Source: JBBRTJ01 sp038244535 (lineage in GTDB: Bacteria > Actinomycetota > Acidimicrobiia > Acidimicrobiales > Ilumatobacteraceae). Taken from it: 64,000 nucleotides of DNA. The stretch's first letter is position 1. Every line of letters begins with the position of its first letter. Below are positions 51,960 to 60,376 of the stretch, piece by piece. The translations under genes were made by a program, and so were the position numbers. The notes beneath the pieces were generated by a model. It made no database searches, was not told the origin of the DNA, and worked only from the letters and a program-made list of their open reading frames with translations. The DNA lies in NCBI GenBank assembly GCA_038244535.1, contig JBBRTJ010000005.1, positions 9,107-73,106 on the forward strand, in the 5' to 3' direction.

Positions 51960-52447
51960 TGCCAAAGATCCCCGGTCTGGTCAAAGGCCTCGGCGTGACA
52001 ATGCGCACGTTCGTGCGCACCGTGAAGGAGGGTGCCGTCACGGTGCAGTACCCGCACGAGAAGGAGGCGCCGCCCCTTCGGGCCCGCGGCGTCATCGCTC
52101 TTCGCGAGGTCAATTGCACCGTGTGCATGCTGTGCGCCCGCAGCTGCCCGGACTGGTGCATCTACATCGAGGGCCACAAGGAGAAGGCGCCGCCTCGCCG
52201 GGCCGGTGGCAAGCCCCGCACGGTGAGTGCCCTCGACCGCTTCGACATCGACTACGGCTTGTGCATGTACTGCGGCATCTGCGTCGACGTCTGCCCGTTC
52301 GACGCGTTGTTCTGGAGCCCGGAGTACGAGTACTCGACCACCCGCATCGCCGACCTGCTCCACGACAAGGACAAGCTTGGCGAGTGGATGGAGACCGTCC
52401 CCGAGGCGCCGGCGCTCGAAGCCGGCGCAGACGTGAAGAAGAAGTAG
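51959..52447 (+). CDS. nuoI2: Complex I subunit I, second copy
   Basis: 162 residues with two 4Fe-4S motifs (CTVCMLCARSCPDWC and CMYCGICVDVCPFDA). In complexes that lack NuoEFG this subunit is the likely docking point for ferredoxin or another donor. The insert between the motifs is Lys/Arg-rich (EKAPPRRAGGKPR), a possible binding surface for an acidic ferredoxin. That is inference. The ATG overlaps the nuoH2 stop. Confidence 0.95.
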   Translation: MPKIPGLVKGLGVTMRTFVRTVKEGAVTVQYPHEKEAPPLRARGVIALREVNCTVCMLCARSCPDWCIYIEGHKEKAPPRRAGGKPRTVSALDRFDIDYGLCMYCGICVDVCPFDALFWSPEYEYSTTRIADLLHDKDKLGEWMETVPEAPALEAGADVKKK

Positions 52448-52449
52448 CA

Positions 52450-52944
52450 GTGGTCGCTCAGAACGTCTCGTTCGGCATCATCGCCGCGATCATGGCGGTC
52501 GCCGCCGTGCGCGTGGTGACTGTGCGCAACGTGGTCCATGCCGCCTTGTGGCTGGTGCTCGTGCTCGCCGGCGCAGCTGCGCAGTACATCCTGCTCGCGG
52601 CCGAGTTCGTCGCCGTGACCCAGGTGCTCGTCTACGTCGGGGCCATCGTGGTGCTGTTTCTCTTCGGCACCATGCTCACCCGATCACGTCTCGGCAAGGA
52701 GGATCAGCTCGACAACCCCTCCAGGGTCGTCGGGATCCTGGTGGCCCTGATCCTGGCCGGCACCCTCACCTACGTGCTCGTCGATGCCTTCCACGCCGAG
52801 AAGCTCGCGGAAGACCCGAAGCTGGTGAGCACCGCCGACATCGGTGACTCCATCTTCTCCACCTACCTGCTGCCCTTCTGGGCCCTGTCGTTCGTGCTGT
52901 TGGCGGCGCTTGTGGGCGCCATCGTCCTGGCCCGGCGAGACTGA
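52450..52944 (+). CDS. nuoJ2: Complex I subunit J, second copy
   Basis: 164 residues, five helices, with the NuoJ signature VTQVLVYVGAIVVLFLFGTM. The GTG start at 52450 lies 2 bases after the nuoI2 stop. Confidence 0.94.
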   Translation: MVAQNVSFGIIAAIMAVAAVRVVTVRNVVHAALWLVLVLAGAAAQYILLAAEFVAVTQVLVYVGAIVVLFLFGTMLTRSRLGKEDQLDNPSRVVGILVALILAGTLTYVLVDAFHAEKLAEDPKLVSTADIGDSIFSTYLLPFWALSFVLLAALVGAIVLARRD

Positions 52945-52954
52945 AGGAGGGCGC

Positions 52955-53257
52955 ATGCTGATCAACCAGTTCCTCCTGCTCGGGGCCTTCCTGTTCTGCA
53001 CCGGCGTGTATGGCGTGCTCGTGCGCCGCAATGCTGTGCTGGTCCTGATGTCCATCGAGCTCATCTTGAACTCGGTGAACCTCAACCTGCTCGCGTTCGC
53101 CATGCGCAACGGGTCGGACGTGAGCGGCCACGTGTTTGCGCTCTACGTCGTCGCCGTCGCCGCCGCCGAGGTCGGGGTCGGGCTCGCCCTGGTCCTGCTC
53201 ATCTACCGCAACCGCCGGAGCATCGCACTCGACGAGCTCAGCTCGATGAAGGGCTGA
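52955..53257 (+). CDS. nuoK2: Complex I subunit K, second copy
   Basis: 100 residues, three helices. The channel glutamates are in MSIELILNSVNLNLL and VAAAEVGVGLALVLL. The ATG at 52955 has AAGGAGG at 52944-52950. Confidence 0.95.
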   Translation: MLINQFLLLGAFLFCTGVYGVLVRRNAVLVLMSIELILNSVNLNLLAFAMRNGSDVSGHVFALYVVAVAAAEVGVGLALVLLIYRNRRSIALDELSSMKG

Positions 53258-53266
53258 TCACGACCC

Positions 53267-55528
53267 ATGTTCTTCCTCGACCACGCCTGGCTCATCCCCG
53301 TCCTCCCGGCGGTCGCGTTCGCCATCATCCTCCTGGTCGGCAAGCGCCTGCCGGGGAAGGGCGCCGAGATCGGGATCACGGCCATCCTTGCTTCGTTGGT
53401 GCTGTCGCTCCTGGCCGCAGCCCAGTGGATCCAACGTGTCAACGATGCCGGCGCCGGGCACGAGGGCGCGCTCGGGTTCTTCACCACGCTCGGTCGGTCG
53501 ATCGCCCCTCGGGCGGCCACTGCGGGCGGTGAGCATGCCGCCGTCGTCGAACCCGTCATCCACTCGATCACCTGGTGGCAGAGCGGTAGCACCACGTTCG
53601 GGATCGGGACCCACATCGACGGTCTGGCCGTGGCGCTGGTGGTCGTCGTCACCATCATCTCGTCCTTGGTGCAGATCTTCTCGCTCGAGTACATGCGTGG
53701 CGACCGGCGCTACACGCACTACTTCGCCGGGCTGAGCCTCTTTACCGCTGGGATGCTCAACCTCGTGGTGGCCGAGAACACCCTTCAGCTCCTGCTCGGC
53801 TGGGAGATCATGGGCTTGTGCTCGTTCATGCTCATCGGCCACTGGTGGGAGGAGCAGGCCAACTCCGACGCCGCCCTCAAGGCGTTCTTCACCACTCGTA
53901 CCGGTGACATCGGGCTGCTGGTCGGCATCAGCATCGTCTTCTTCGGCGCTGGTCAGACGTTCTCGATCTATGAGACCAACGAGATGGCCACCAATGGTCA
54001 GATCAGCCACCTCGTGCTGCTGATGGCCTCGATCGCGCTGTTCATCGCGGTGATCGGCAAGAGCGGTCAGTTCCCCTTGCACACCTGGCTCCCCGATGCG
54101 ATGGCCGGTCCGACTCCAGTGTCGGCACTGATCCACGCGGCCACGATGGTCGTGGCCGGCGTCTACCTCGTCGCCCGCCTGTACCCCGTGTTCTACGACG
54201 GGTTCAGCATCGGCAACGGGGGCGTCAACCCGATGGTGCTGATCGGTGGGATCACGATCCTCATCGCGGCTGCGCTGGCATTCGTCCAGGTCGACATCAA
54301 GAAGGTGCTCGCGTACTCGACGGTCAGCCAGCTCGGCTACATGGTCATGGGCTTGGGGGCCGGTGCCTGGACAGCGGCGGTGTTCCACATCTTCACCCAC
54401 GCCTTCTTCAAGGCCCTGCTGTTCCTTGGTGCCGGCTCAATCAGCCACAGCGGCTCGCACCACTCGTTCAACATGAAGACCAGCATGGGTGGCCTGCGCA
54501 AGAAGATGCCGATCACCTTTTGGACGTTCATCATCGGCACGTTGGCCCTCGCCGGGATCTTCCCGTTCGCCGGCTTCTGGTCCAAGGACGAGATCCTGGT
54601 GGCCGCCGGTGCGAACGGGTACAGCACCTTCATGGTGATCGGGCTGATCGGTGCGTTCATGACGGCCGCGTACATGACCCGCTGCGTGTACCTCACGTTC
54701 TTCGGCGAGTACCGGGGCGGCGATCACCATGGCGATGTCCACGCTCCTGATCCGGCCCTCGTCGGCGCCCTCCACGCGTCGGAGGGCAACGAGGAGCTCA
54801 CGCTCGAGCACGATCTGGCCGTGGCCCACGACGACCACGGCCACGGCGTTCCTGCTCACGGCGCCGCCGCTCATGGTGGTCACGACGAGCACTTCGAGCC
54901 CCACGAGTCGCCGTTGCTGCTCACGGTGCCGCTCATGATCCTCGCGGCGCTCGCCATGTTCGGTGGCTTGCTGAACGCGGCGCCGTTCGGCATCGAGAAG
55001 TTCAAGGACTGGGTCGAGCCGACCATCGCGTACCCAGAGTTCGCCCATGCCGACTTCTCGTACTCCAAGGCCATCGTGTCGGTGTGCCTCGCGCTCGCTG
55101 GTGGCGTGATCGTGTTCGCGCTGTACCAGCGTGACCTCGGCCGCCTCCGGGGCCTCACCCGTCGCAGTCGCCTGGCCTCTGCGGGTTACACGTTCCTCTG
55201 GAACAAGTACTACCTCGACGACCTCTATGAAAAGGGCGTCGTGTACTTCATCAAGAAGCCGCTCGCGGCAGCCATGTACTGGATCAACCAGCACGTGATC
55301 GACGGCGTTGTGAACGGAGTCGGCCGAGGATCGGTCGGCGTCGGACGCTGGACCTACCGCCACATCGATCAGCAAGTCGTCGACGGCGCCGTGAACGGCG
55401 CCGGACTTGCCGCCGGCAGCTCGGGTGGGTTTCTCCGCACCCTGCAGACCGGCAGGGTCAGCCAGTACGGCGCCCTCCTGTTCGCTGCCGCCGGCATCGG
55501 CGCGCTCATCCTCGTCATCGTCGTCTAG
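53267..55528 (+). CDS. nuoL2: Complex I subunit L, second copy, with His-rich loop
   Basis: 753 residues, over 100 longer than the first copy. LGWEIMGLCSFMLIGHWW (channel Glu), GKSGQFPLHTWLPDAMAGPT (channel Lys) and HAFFKALLFLGAGSISH are conserved. Extra length comes from a segment near 85-105 and from a loop at about 485-545, where 13 His are spread over roughly 63 residues with many acidic residues. The C-terminal lateral helix continues into about 100 residues with a repeated VNG pattern (VIDGVVNGVGRG, VVDGAVNGAGLA). Confidence 0.94.
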   Translation: MFFLDHAWLIPVLPAVAFAIILLVGKRLPGKGAEIGITAILASLVLSLLAAAQWIQRVNDAGAGHEGALGFFTTLGRSIAPRAATAGGEHAAVVEPVIHSITWWQSGSTTFGIGTHIDGLAVALVVVVTIISSLVQIFSLEYMRGDRRYTHYFAGLSLFTAGMLNLVVAENTLQLLLGWEIMGLCSFMLIGHWWEEQANSDAALKAFFTTRTGDIGLLVGISIVFFGAGQTFSIYETNEMATNGQISHLVLLMASIALFIAVIGKSGQFPLHTWLPDAMAGPTPVSALIHAATMVVAGVYLVARLYPVFYDGFSIGNGGVNPMVLIGGITILIAAALAFVQVDIKKVLAYSTVSQLGYMVMGLGAGAWTAAVFHIFTHAFFKALLFLGAGSISHSGSHHSFNMKTSMGGLRKKMPITFWTFIIGTLALAGIFPFAGFWSKDEILVAAGANGYSTFMVIGLIGAFMTAAYMTRCVYLTFFGEYRGGDHHGDVHAPDPALVGALHASEGNEELTLEHDLAVAHDDHGHGVPAHGAAAHGGHDEHFEPHESPLLLTVPLMILAALAMFGGLLNAAPFGIEKFKDWVEPTIAYPEFAHADFSYSKAIVSVCLALAGGVIVFALYQRDLGRLRGLTRRSRLASAGYTFLWNKYYLDDLYEKGVVYFIKKPLAAAMYWINQHVIDGVVNGVGRGSVGVGRWTYRHIDQQVVDGAVNGAGLAAGSSGGFLRTLQTGRVSQYGALLFAAAGIGALILVIVV

Positions 55529-55542
55529 GAGCACCCCGACTC

Positions 55543-57066
55543 ATGGAAACCCTCAGCGATCACAACTGGGTCCTCAGCGCCGCTGTGTTCCTGCCGCTCG
55601 TCGGCGTTGTCGCGATGCTGCTCATCCCGCGCTCAGAGGAGCTGCTCCACAAGCTCGTGGCGCTGGGTACGGCGCTGGCCACCTTGGGGATCGGGGTGTT
55701 CATCCTGTTCACCTTCGACTACGACCGGGCCGGAACCCTCCAGTACACCGTCAACACCACGTGGATCGATGTGATCCACAGTCGCTACATCGTCGGCCTC
55801 GACGGCATCTCGCTGCCGCTGCTGTTGCTGTCGATGGTCATCGTGGTCTTGGTGCTCGTGTACTCGTTGAACCACATTCCCGACCCGGGCAACCCGAAGG
55901 CCCTGTTCATCCTGATCCTGCTGCTCGAGGTCGGGATGAACGGCACGTTCGTGGCCCAGGACCTCATCTTGTTCTTCGTGTTCTTCGAGGTCGTGCTCCT
56001 GCCGATGTACTTCATGATCGGGGTGTGGGGCGGCGAGCAGCGCAAGTACGCCTCGATCAAGTTCTTCTTGTTCACGCTGTTCGGCTCGGCGCTGATGCTG
56101 CTTGCCTTCCTGGCCCTGTACTTCAAGACTGGCGCGGCCAGCTTTGCCATCGCTGACCTGGCGGCCAGCTCGTCGAGCATCGCCCACGGCACGCAGCTGC
56201 TGATCTTTGGCGGCATGTTCATGGGCTTTGCGATCAAGGTGCCGATGTTCCCGTTCCACACCTGGCTCCCCGATGCCCACACCCAGGCACCCACCGTGGG
56301 CTCGGTCCTGCTGGCGGCGATCCTGCTGAAGCTCGGCACCTACGGATTCATCCGAATCGCCATCCCGATCCTTCCGGACGCCGCAGTGTCCTGGGCGCCC
56401 TGGATCGGCCTGCTGGCCGTGATCGGCATCATCTACGGCGCGTTGTGCTGTCTGGCGCAGACCGACATGAAGCGCCTCATCGCCTTCTCGTCGGTGGCCC
56501 ACATGGGCTTCGTGATGCTCGGCATCTCGACGCTGACCAGCTATGGCCTGAATGCGGCGCTGTTCGGCATGGTGGCCCACGGGTTGATCACCGGCATGTT
56601 GTTCTTCGTTGCCGGCTCCACCAAGGAGCGGTTTCACACCCTCGAGATCAAGCGTCTCGGCGGCCTCCTGCTGCAGGCACCCCACCTCGGCTGGATCTTG
56701 GGCATGTGCGTCATGGCCTCGCTCGGCCTCCCCGGCCTGGCCGGGTTCTGGGGCGAGTTCCCGGCGATCCTGTCGAGCTACCAGCCTGCTCCGGGCCTGT
56801 CCGAGCCGCTGTTCAGGACGTTCATGGTCGTCGCGGCCGCCGGTACGGTCCTGGCGGCCGGCTACCTGCTGTGGCTCTACCAGCGGGTGGCGTTTGGTGA
56901 GCCCTCGCCGGAGTTCGCCCACCACGAGATCCATGACGTCGAGCTGCCCGAGTGGCTGGCCTGGACGCCGCTGCTGATCGGCATCGTGGTGTTCGGGCTC
57001 GTACCGAACCTCATGTTCAAGCTCTTCGATCCGGCTGTGCAGGTCGTTCTCGGGCTGAAGGGCTGA
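55543..57066 (+). CDS. nuoM2: Complex I subunit M, second copy
   Basis: 507 residues, about 14 helices. FFVFFEVVLLPMYFMIGVWG (channel Glu) and KVPMFPFHTWLPDAHTQAPT are intact. The ATG at 55543 has GGAG upstream, 14 bases after nuoL2. Confidence 0.95.
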   Translation: METLSDHNWVLSAAVFLPLVGVVAMLLIPRSEELLHKLVALGTALATLGIGVFILFTFDYDRAGTLQYTVNTTWIDVIHSRYIVGLDGISLPLLLLSMVIVVLVLVYSLNHIPDPGNPKALFILILLLEVGMNGTFVAQDLILFFVFFEVVLLPMYFMIGVWGGEQRKYASIKFFLFTLFGSALMLLAFLALYFKTGAASFAIADLAASSSSIAHGTQLLIFGGMFMGFAIKVPMFPFHTWLPDAHTQAPTVGSVLLAAILLKLGTYGFIRIAIPILPDAAVSWAPWIGLLAVIGIIYGALCCLAQTDMKRLIAFSSVAHMGFVMLGISTLTSYGLNAALFGMVAHGLITGMLFFVAGSTKERFHTLEIKRLGGLLLQAPHLGWILGMCVMASLGLPGLAGFWGEFPAILSSYQPAPGLSEPLFRTFMVVAAAGTVLAAGYLLWLYQRVAFGEPSPEFAHHEIHDVELPEWLAWTPLLIGIVVFGLVPNLMFKLFDPAVQVVLGLKG

Positions 57067-57071
57067 CTCGG

Positions 57072-58580
57072 GTGCACCTCCTGGCCGCCGCCGCAGGGTG
57101 GACCTCGCCCAACCTCGACTATCACGCGCTCGCGCCCGAGATCGTCCTCGGCGCGGTCATCGTGATCCTGCTCCTGGTCGACCTCCTCGCCGATCGCCGC
57201 TCGCGGGTGTCGATCCCCACGTTGTCGGGCATCGGCCTGCTGGCGGCTCTCGTACCCGTCCTCACGCTGGCCGTCGACGGAGCGCAACGCTCGCTCGTCG
57301 GTGGCAGCTACGTCGTCGATGACTTCTCGCTGGTCATGAAGGCGCTGTTCTTGTTGTCTGGCTACGTCGTGATCCTGCTGTCGAGCACCTACATCGACGA
57401 GGGCGAGTACTACGAGAGCGAGTACTACCTCCTGCTGCTCAGCTCCGTGCTCGGCATGATGATGATCTCGTCGTCTCGCGACCTCGTGTCGCTGTTCATC
57501 GCCCTTGAGTTCCTGTCGATCCCCGCCTACATGCTGGCGGCCTGGCGCAAGCGTGACGAGCGAGGCAACGAGGCGGGCATGAAGTACTTCCTGCTCGGGG
57601 TGTTCGCCTCGGCCGTGATGCTCTACGGGATGTCGCTGCTGTACGGCGTGGCGGGGACCACGTTGTTCAGCGGCATCGCCGAGCACGTCGCCAAGGCTGG
57701 GGTCGACCCGATCCTGACGGTTGCGGTGGTCTTCGTCATCGTCGGCTTCGCGTTCAAGGTCTCGGCCGTGCCCTTCCACTCCTGGGCGCCAGACACCTAC
57801 GAGGGCGCGCCCACGCCCATCGCCGCCTTCCTCTCGGTGGCATCCAAGGCGGCGGGCTTCGTAGCGCTCCTGGTCCTTGTCTTTTCTGCGTTCCCTGCTG
57901 CGTCCTCGGTCTGGCAGCCCATGTTCTGGGTGCTGGCCGCGCTGACGATGACCCTGGGCAACCTCGTGGCGCTGCGCCAGACGAACCTCGTGCGGATGCT
58001 GGCGTACTCCTCGATCGCCCAGGGCGGGTTCATGCTGATGCCCCTGGCCGTGGCTGGCACCACGTCGGCACAGGGCGACTCGATCATCGCCATCGTCACC
58101 TACCTCGTGGTCTACGCGGCCATGAACCTCGGCGCGTTCGCAGTGCTGCTCGCGGTGTCGCGCAAGACCCGTTCGGGCGAGATCAGCAGCTACGGCGGCT
58201 TGTTCTCCTACGCCCCTGGGCTTGCTGTCACCATGGCGATCTTCATGTTCTCCCTCGCCGGCATCCCGCCGCTCGGCGGCTGGATCGCCAAGTTCACGGT
58301 CTTTCGTGCGTTGCTCTCGGCGGGTGGCGGATGGGCCGTCGGTCTGGCGGTCATCGGTGGGATCAACTCGGTGATTGCGCTCTACTACTACGCCAACGTC
58401 GCTCGGCACATGTTCATGGAAGAGCCTCCGGACGGCGACGTGGCACCCATCCGGGTGCCACCCTCGCTGGCCGCGGCGCTGGCCATCACCGTGGCGGCCA
58501 CCGTGCTCATGGGGGTGCTCCCGAACCTCGTGCTCCGCTTCGGCGATGTCGCCACGATCGTCACCGCGGCGGGCCGCTGA
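57072..58580 (+). CDS. nuoN2: Complex I subunit N, second copy
   Basis: 502 residues, about 14 helices. LFIALEFLSIPAYMLAAWRK (channel Glu), FHSWAPDTYEGAPTPIA and SSIAQGGFMLMPLA identify it. The GTG start lies 5 bases after the nuoM2 stop. It is followed 15 bases later by the MidA-type methyltransferase gene in the same direction. Confidence 0.94.
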   Translation: MHLLAAAAGWTSPNLDYHALAPEIVLGAVIVILLLVDLLADRRSRVSIPTLSGIGLLAALVPVLTLAVDGAQRSLVGGSYVVDDFSLVMKALFLLSGYVVILLSSTYIDEGEYYESEYYLLLLSSVLGMMMISSSRDLVSLFIALEFLSIPAYMLAAWRKRDERGNEAGMKYFLLGVFASAVMLYGMSLLYGVAGTTLFSGIAEHVAKAGVDPILTVAVVFVIVGFAFKVSAVPFHSWAPDTYEGAPTPIAAFLSVASKAAGFVALLVLVFSAFPAASSVWQPMFWVLAALTMTLGNLVALRQTNLVRMLAYSSIAQGGFMLMPLAVAGTTSAQGDSIIAIVTYLVVYAAMNLGAFAVLLAVSRKTRSGEISSYGGLFSYAPGLAVTMAIFMFSLAGIPPLGGWIAKFTVFRALLSAGGGWAVGLAVIGGINSVIALYYYANVARHMFMEEPPDGDVAPIRVPPSLAAALAITVAATVLMGVLPNLVLRFGDVATIVTAAGR

Positions 58581-58595
58581 CCGCAGGCGCCGGCC

Positions 58596-59798
58596 ATGAC
58601 TGACCGGCCAGCACCTCCGGTCCTGGCGGCCACGATCGAACGGCACGGGCCCCTGCCGTTCTCGACCTTCCTCGAGGTCGCGCTCTACGACCCGGTGGAG
58701 GGCTTCTACGAGCGGGGCGGCCGATCGGGCCGAAGGGGCGACTTCTTGACCTCACCCGAAGTCGGGCCGTTGTTCGGTGCTGTCGTGGCCCGCTACGTCG
58801 ACACCGTGTGGGACGACCTCGGCCGTCCTGATCCGTTTGCCGTGATCGAGGTGGGGGCGGGCCCGGGGACGCTGGCCCGCACCGTCCTCGCGGCGTCGCC
58901 CCGGTGCGCGGCAGCGCTTCGCTACGTCCTGGTCGAACGCTCAGCTCGTCAACGGCGCTTGCACCTCGACGGGCTTCCCCTCGAGGAGCACAGCACCTCG
59001 TTCTTCTTGCCCGGTGGCCGCATCGAGGCAGACGACGACGCCGCACCGCGTTCTCGCCCCGGGATCGGACCGATCGCCGTGTCGCTCGAGCAACTGCCGG
59101 CCGAAGCCGTCACGGGAGTCGTGATCGCCAACGAGCTCCTCGACAACGTCCCTTTCGACCTGCTCGTGCGACGCGACGGTCGATGGTGGGAGGTTCGCAT
59201 CGGGCTGGCGGAGCACGGGCGCCACCTGACCGAGGTGATCGTGCCCGTCGTGGCGCCGTCCTGGCTCGCTTCGCTCGTGCCCGATCCGGCCGAGGGCGCC
59301 CGTATCCCGGTGCAGACCGGTGCGGCCTCCTGGTTGCGCCGAGCGCTGGAGCGCCTCGACGGGGGAGTCGTCGTGATCTTGGACTACGCAAGCAGCAGCG
59401 CCGAGCTGGCGGCGCGGCCGTCAACCGAGTGGCTGCGGACCTACCGAGCGCACGAGCGGGGGACCGCCGTGCTCCTCGACGTCGGCGAGCAGGACATCAC
59501 CTGCGAGGTCGCCCTCGACCAGTTGGCCCGGGTGCGCCCGCCGGTGGACGTGACCACGCAGGCCGAGTGGCTCGTTCGCCATGGCATCGGGCCACTGGTC
59601 GAGGCCGGTCGCGTCGCGTGGACCGAGGGAGCAGCTCGCGGCGACCTCGCCGCGCTTCGGGGCCGGAGCCGTGTCCGAGAGGCTGAGGCGCTCCTCGATC
59701 CGGCGGGGCTCGGTGCCTTCAGGGTCATCACCTGGTCCGCCGGGCCGGCGTTGCCCAGTCCGGCACTGGAGAAGCAGTGGGCCGAACCCCTAGCCTGA
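58596..59798 (+). CDS. MidA/NDUFAF7-type SAM-dependent methyltransferase
   Basis: 400 residues. DPVEGFYERGGRSGRRGDFL, then TSPEVGPLFGAVVARY, is the family's N-terminal signature. VIEVGAGPGTLARTVL is the SAM-binding motif I, and VVIANELLDNVPFDLLV follows. The mitochondrial member NDUFAF7 symmetrically dimethylates an Arg of the complex I 49-kDa subunit (NuoD homologue) during assembly. Its position right after nuoN2 and the presence of the target Arg in NuoD2 point to the same job for the second complex. The Arg is replaced in NuoD1. Confidence 0.9.
   Translation: MTDRPAPPVLAATIERHGPLPFSTFLEVALYDPVEGFYERGGRSGRRGDFLTSPEVGPLFGAVVARYVDTVWDDLGRPDPFAVIEVGAGPGTLARTVLAASPRCAAALRYVLVERSARQRRLHLDGLPLEEHSTSFFLPGGRIEADDDAAPRSRPGIGPIAVSLEQLPAEAVTGVVIANELLDNVPFDLLVRRDGRWWEVRIGLAEHGRHLTEVIVPVVAPSWLASLVPDPAEGARIPVQTGAASWLRRALERLDGGVVVILDYASSSAELAARPSTEWLRTYRAHERGTAVLLDVGEQDITCEVALDQLARVRPPVDVTTQAEWLVRHGIGPLVEAGRVAWTEGAARGDLAALRGRSRVREAEALLDPAGLGAFRVITWSAGPALPSPALEKQWAEPLA
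59791..59796 (+). promoter_or_regulatory. Leaderless-type -10 box of the DUF4395 gene
   Basis: TAGCCT, inside the end of the methyltransferase gene, lies 7 bases before the ATG at 59804. Confidence 0.45.
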
Positions 59799-59803
59799 CC
59801 ACG

Positions 59804-60301
59804 ATGTCACTGCCCACCTTCCTGCGTTTCCCGAACCCCGTGAACGAGATCGTGGCCCGCTTGGTGGCCGCGGGCGTCATGCTGCTGGCGGTGACCTACC
59901 TGCTCACCGGTTGGACGGTGGTCGTCGTCGCCCTTGCCGCTGGTTTCGTGGCCCGTGTGCTGTTCGGGCCCCGGGTGAGCCCGCTTGCCCTGCTCGTCAA
60001 CCGCGTGATCGTGCCTCGCCTCGGGTGGGCCGAGCGATTGGTGCCCGGCCCACCGAAGCGGTTCGCTCAGGGGGTCGGTGCGGCCCTGACCGTGCCTGCT
60101 GCGGTGCTCGCCGTCGGCGCTGGGCAAGTCGGTGCGGCCCAGCTCCTCGTCGCCTGCGTTGTTGTGGCGGCATCGCTCGAGAGCATCCTGGGGTTCTGCC
60201 TCGGCTGCCGGATCTTCGCGGTGCTCATGCGGGTGGGCATCATCGCTCCGTCGGTCTGCGAGGCCTGCAACGACCTGTCGACTCGCCTCTCGCGCGTCTG
60301 A
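59804..60301 (+). CDS. DUF4395-type membrane protein
   Basis: 165 residues. NPVNEIVARLVAAGVMLLAV, FGPRVSPLALLVNRVI, and the Cys pair in GFCLGCRIF match DUF4395 proteins. These are small membrane proteins often near rhodanese, thioredoxin or sulfur-handling genes. Hydrophobic spans lie at about 14-50 (two helices) and 95-145 (two helices). Two more Cys (VCEAC) follow near the end. Function is unknown, and redox or sulfur chemistry is suggested only by the cysteines. Confidence 0.8.
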   Translation: MSLPTFLRFPNPVNEIVARLVAAGVMLLAVTYLLTGWTVVVVALAAGFVARVLFGPRVSPLALLVNRVIVPRLGWAERLVPGPPKRFAQGVGAALTVPAAVLAVGAGQVGAAQLLVACVVVAASLESILGFCLGCRIFAVLMRVGIIAPSVCEACNDLSTRLSRV

Positions 60302-60307
60302 GGTCCG

Positions 60308-60324
60308 CCGGCTCGGGGAGCCGG
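60308..60324 (+). terminator. Short hairpin after the DUF4395 gene
   Basis: CCGGCTC and GAGCCGG form a 7-bp stem with a 3-base loop, starting 6 bases after the stop. There is no T-tract. Confidence 0.4.
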
Positions 60325-60338
60325 TGACTCACCCTCGC

Positions 60339-60344
60339 TAGAGT
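60339..60344 (+). promoter_or_regulatory. -10-like box of acs
   Basis: TAGAGT lies 32 bases before the acs ATG, just after the hairpin that ends the previous gene. Confidence 0.35.
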
Positions 60345-60376
60345 CAACGTGTCGCCGTCTCACCACGGGGGGGTCC

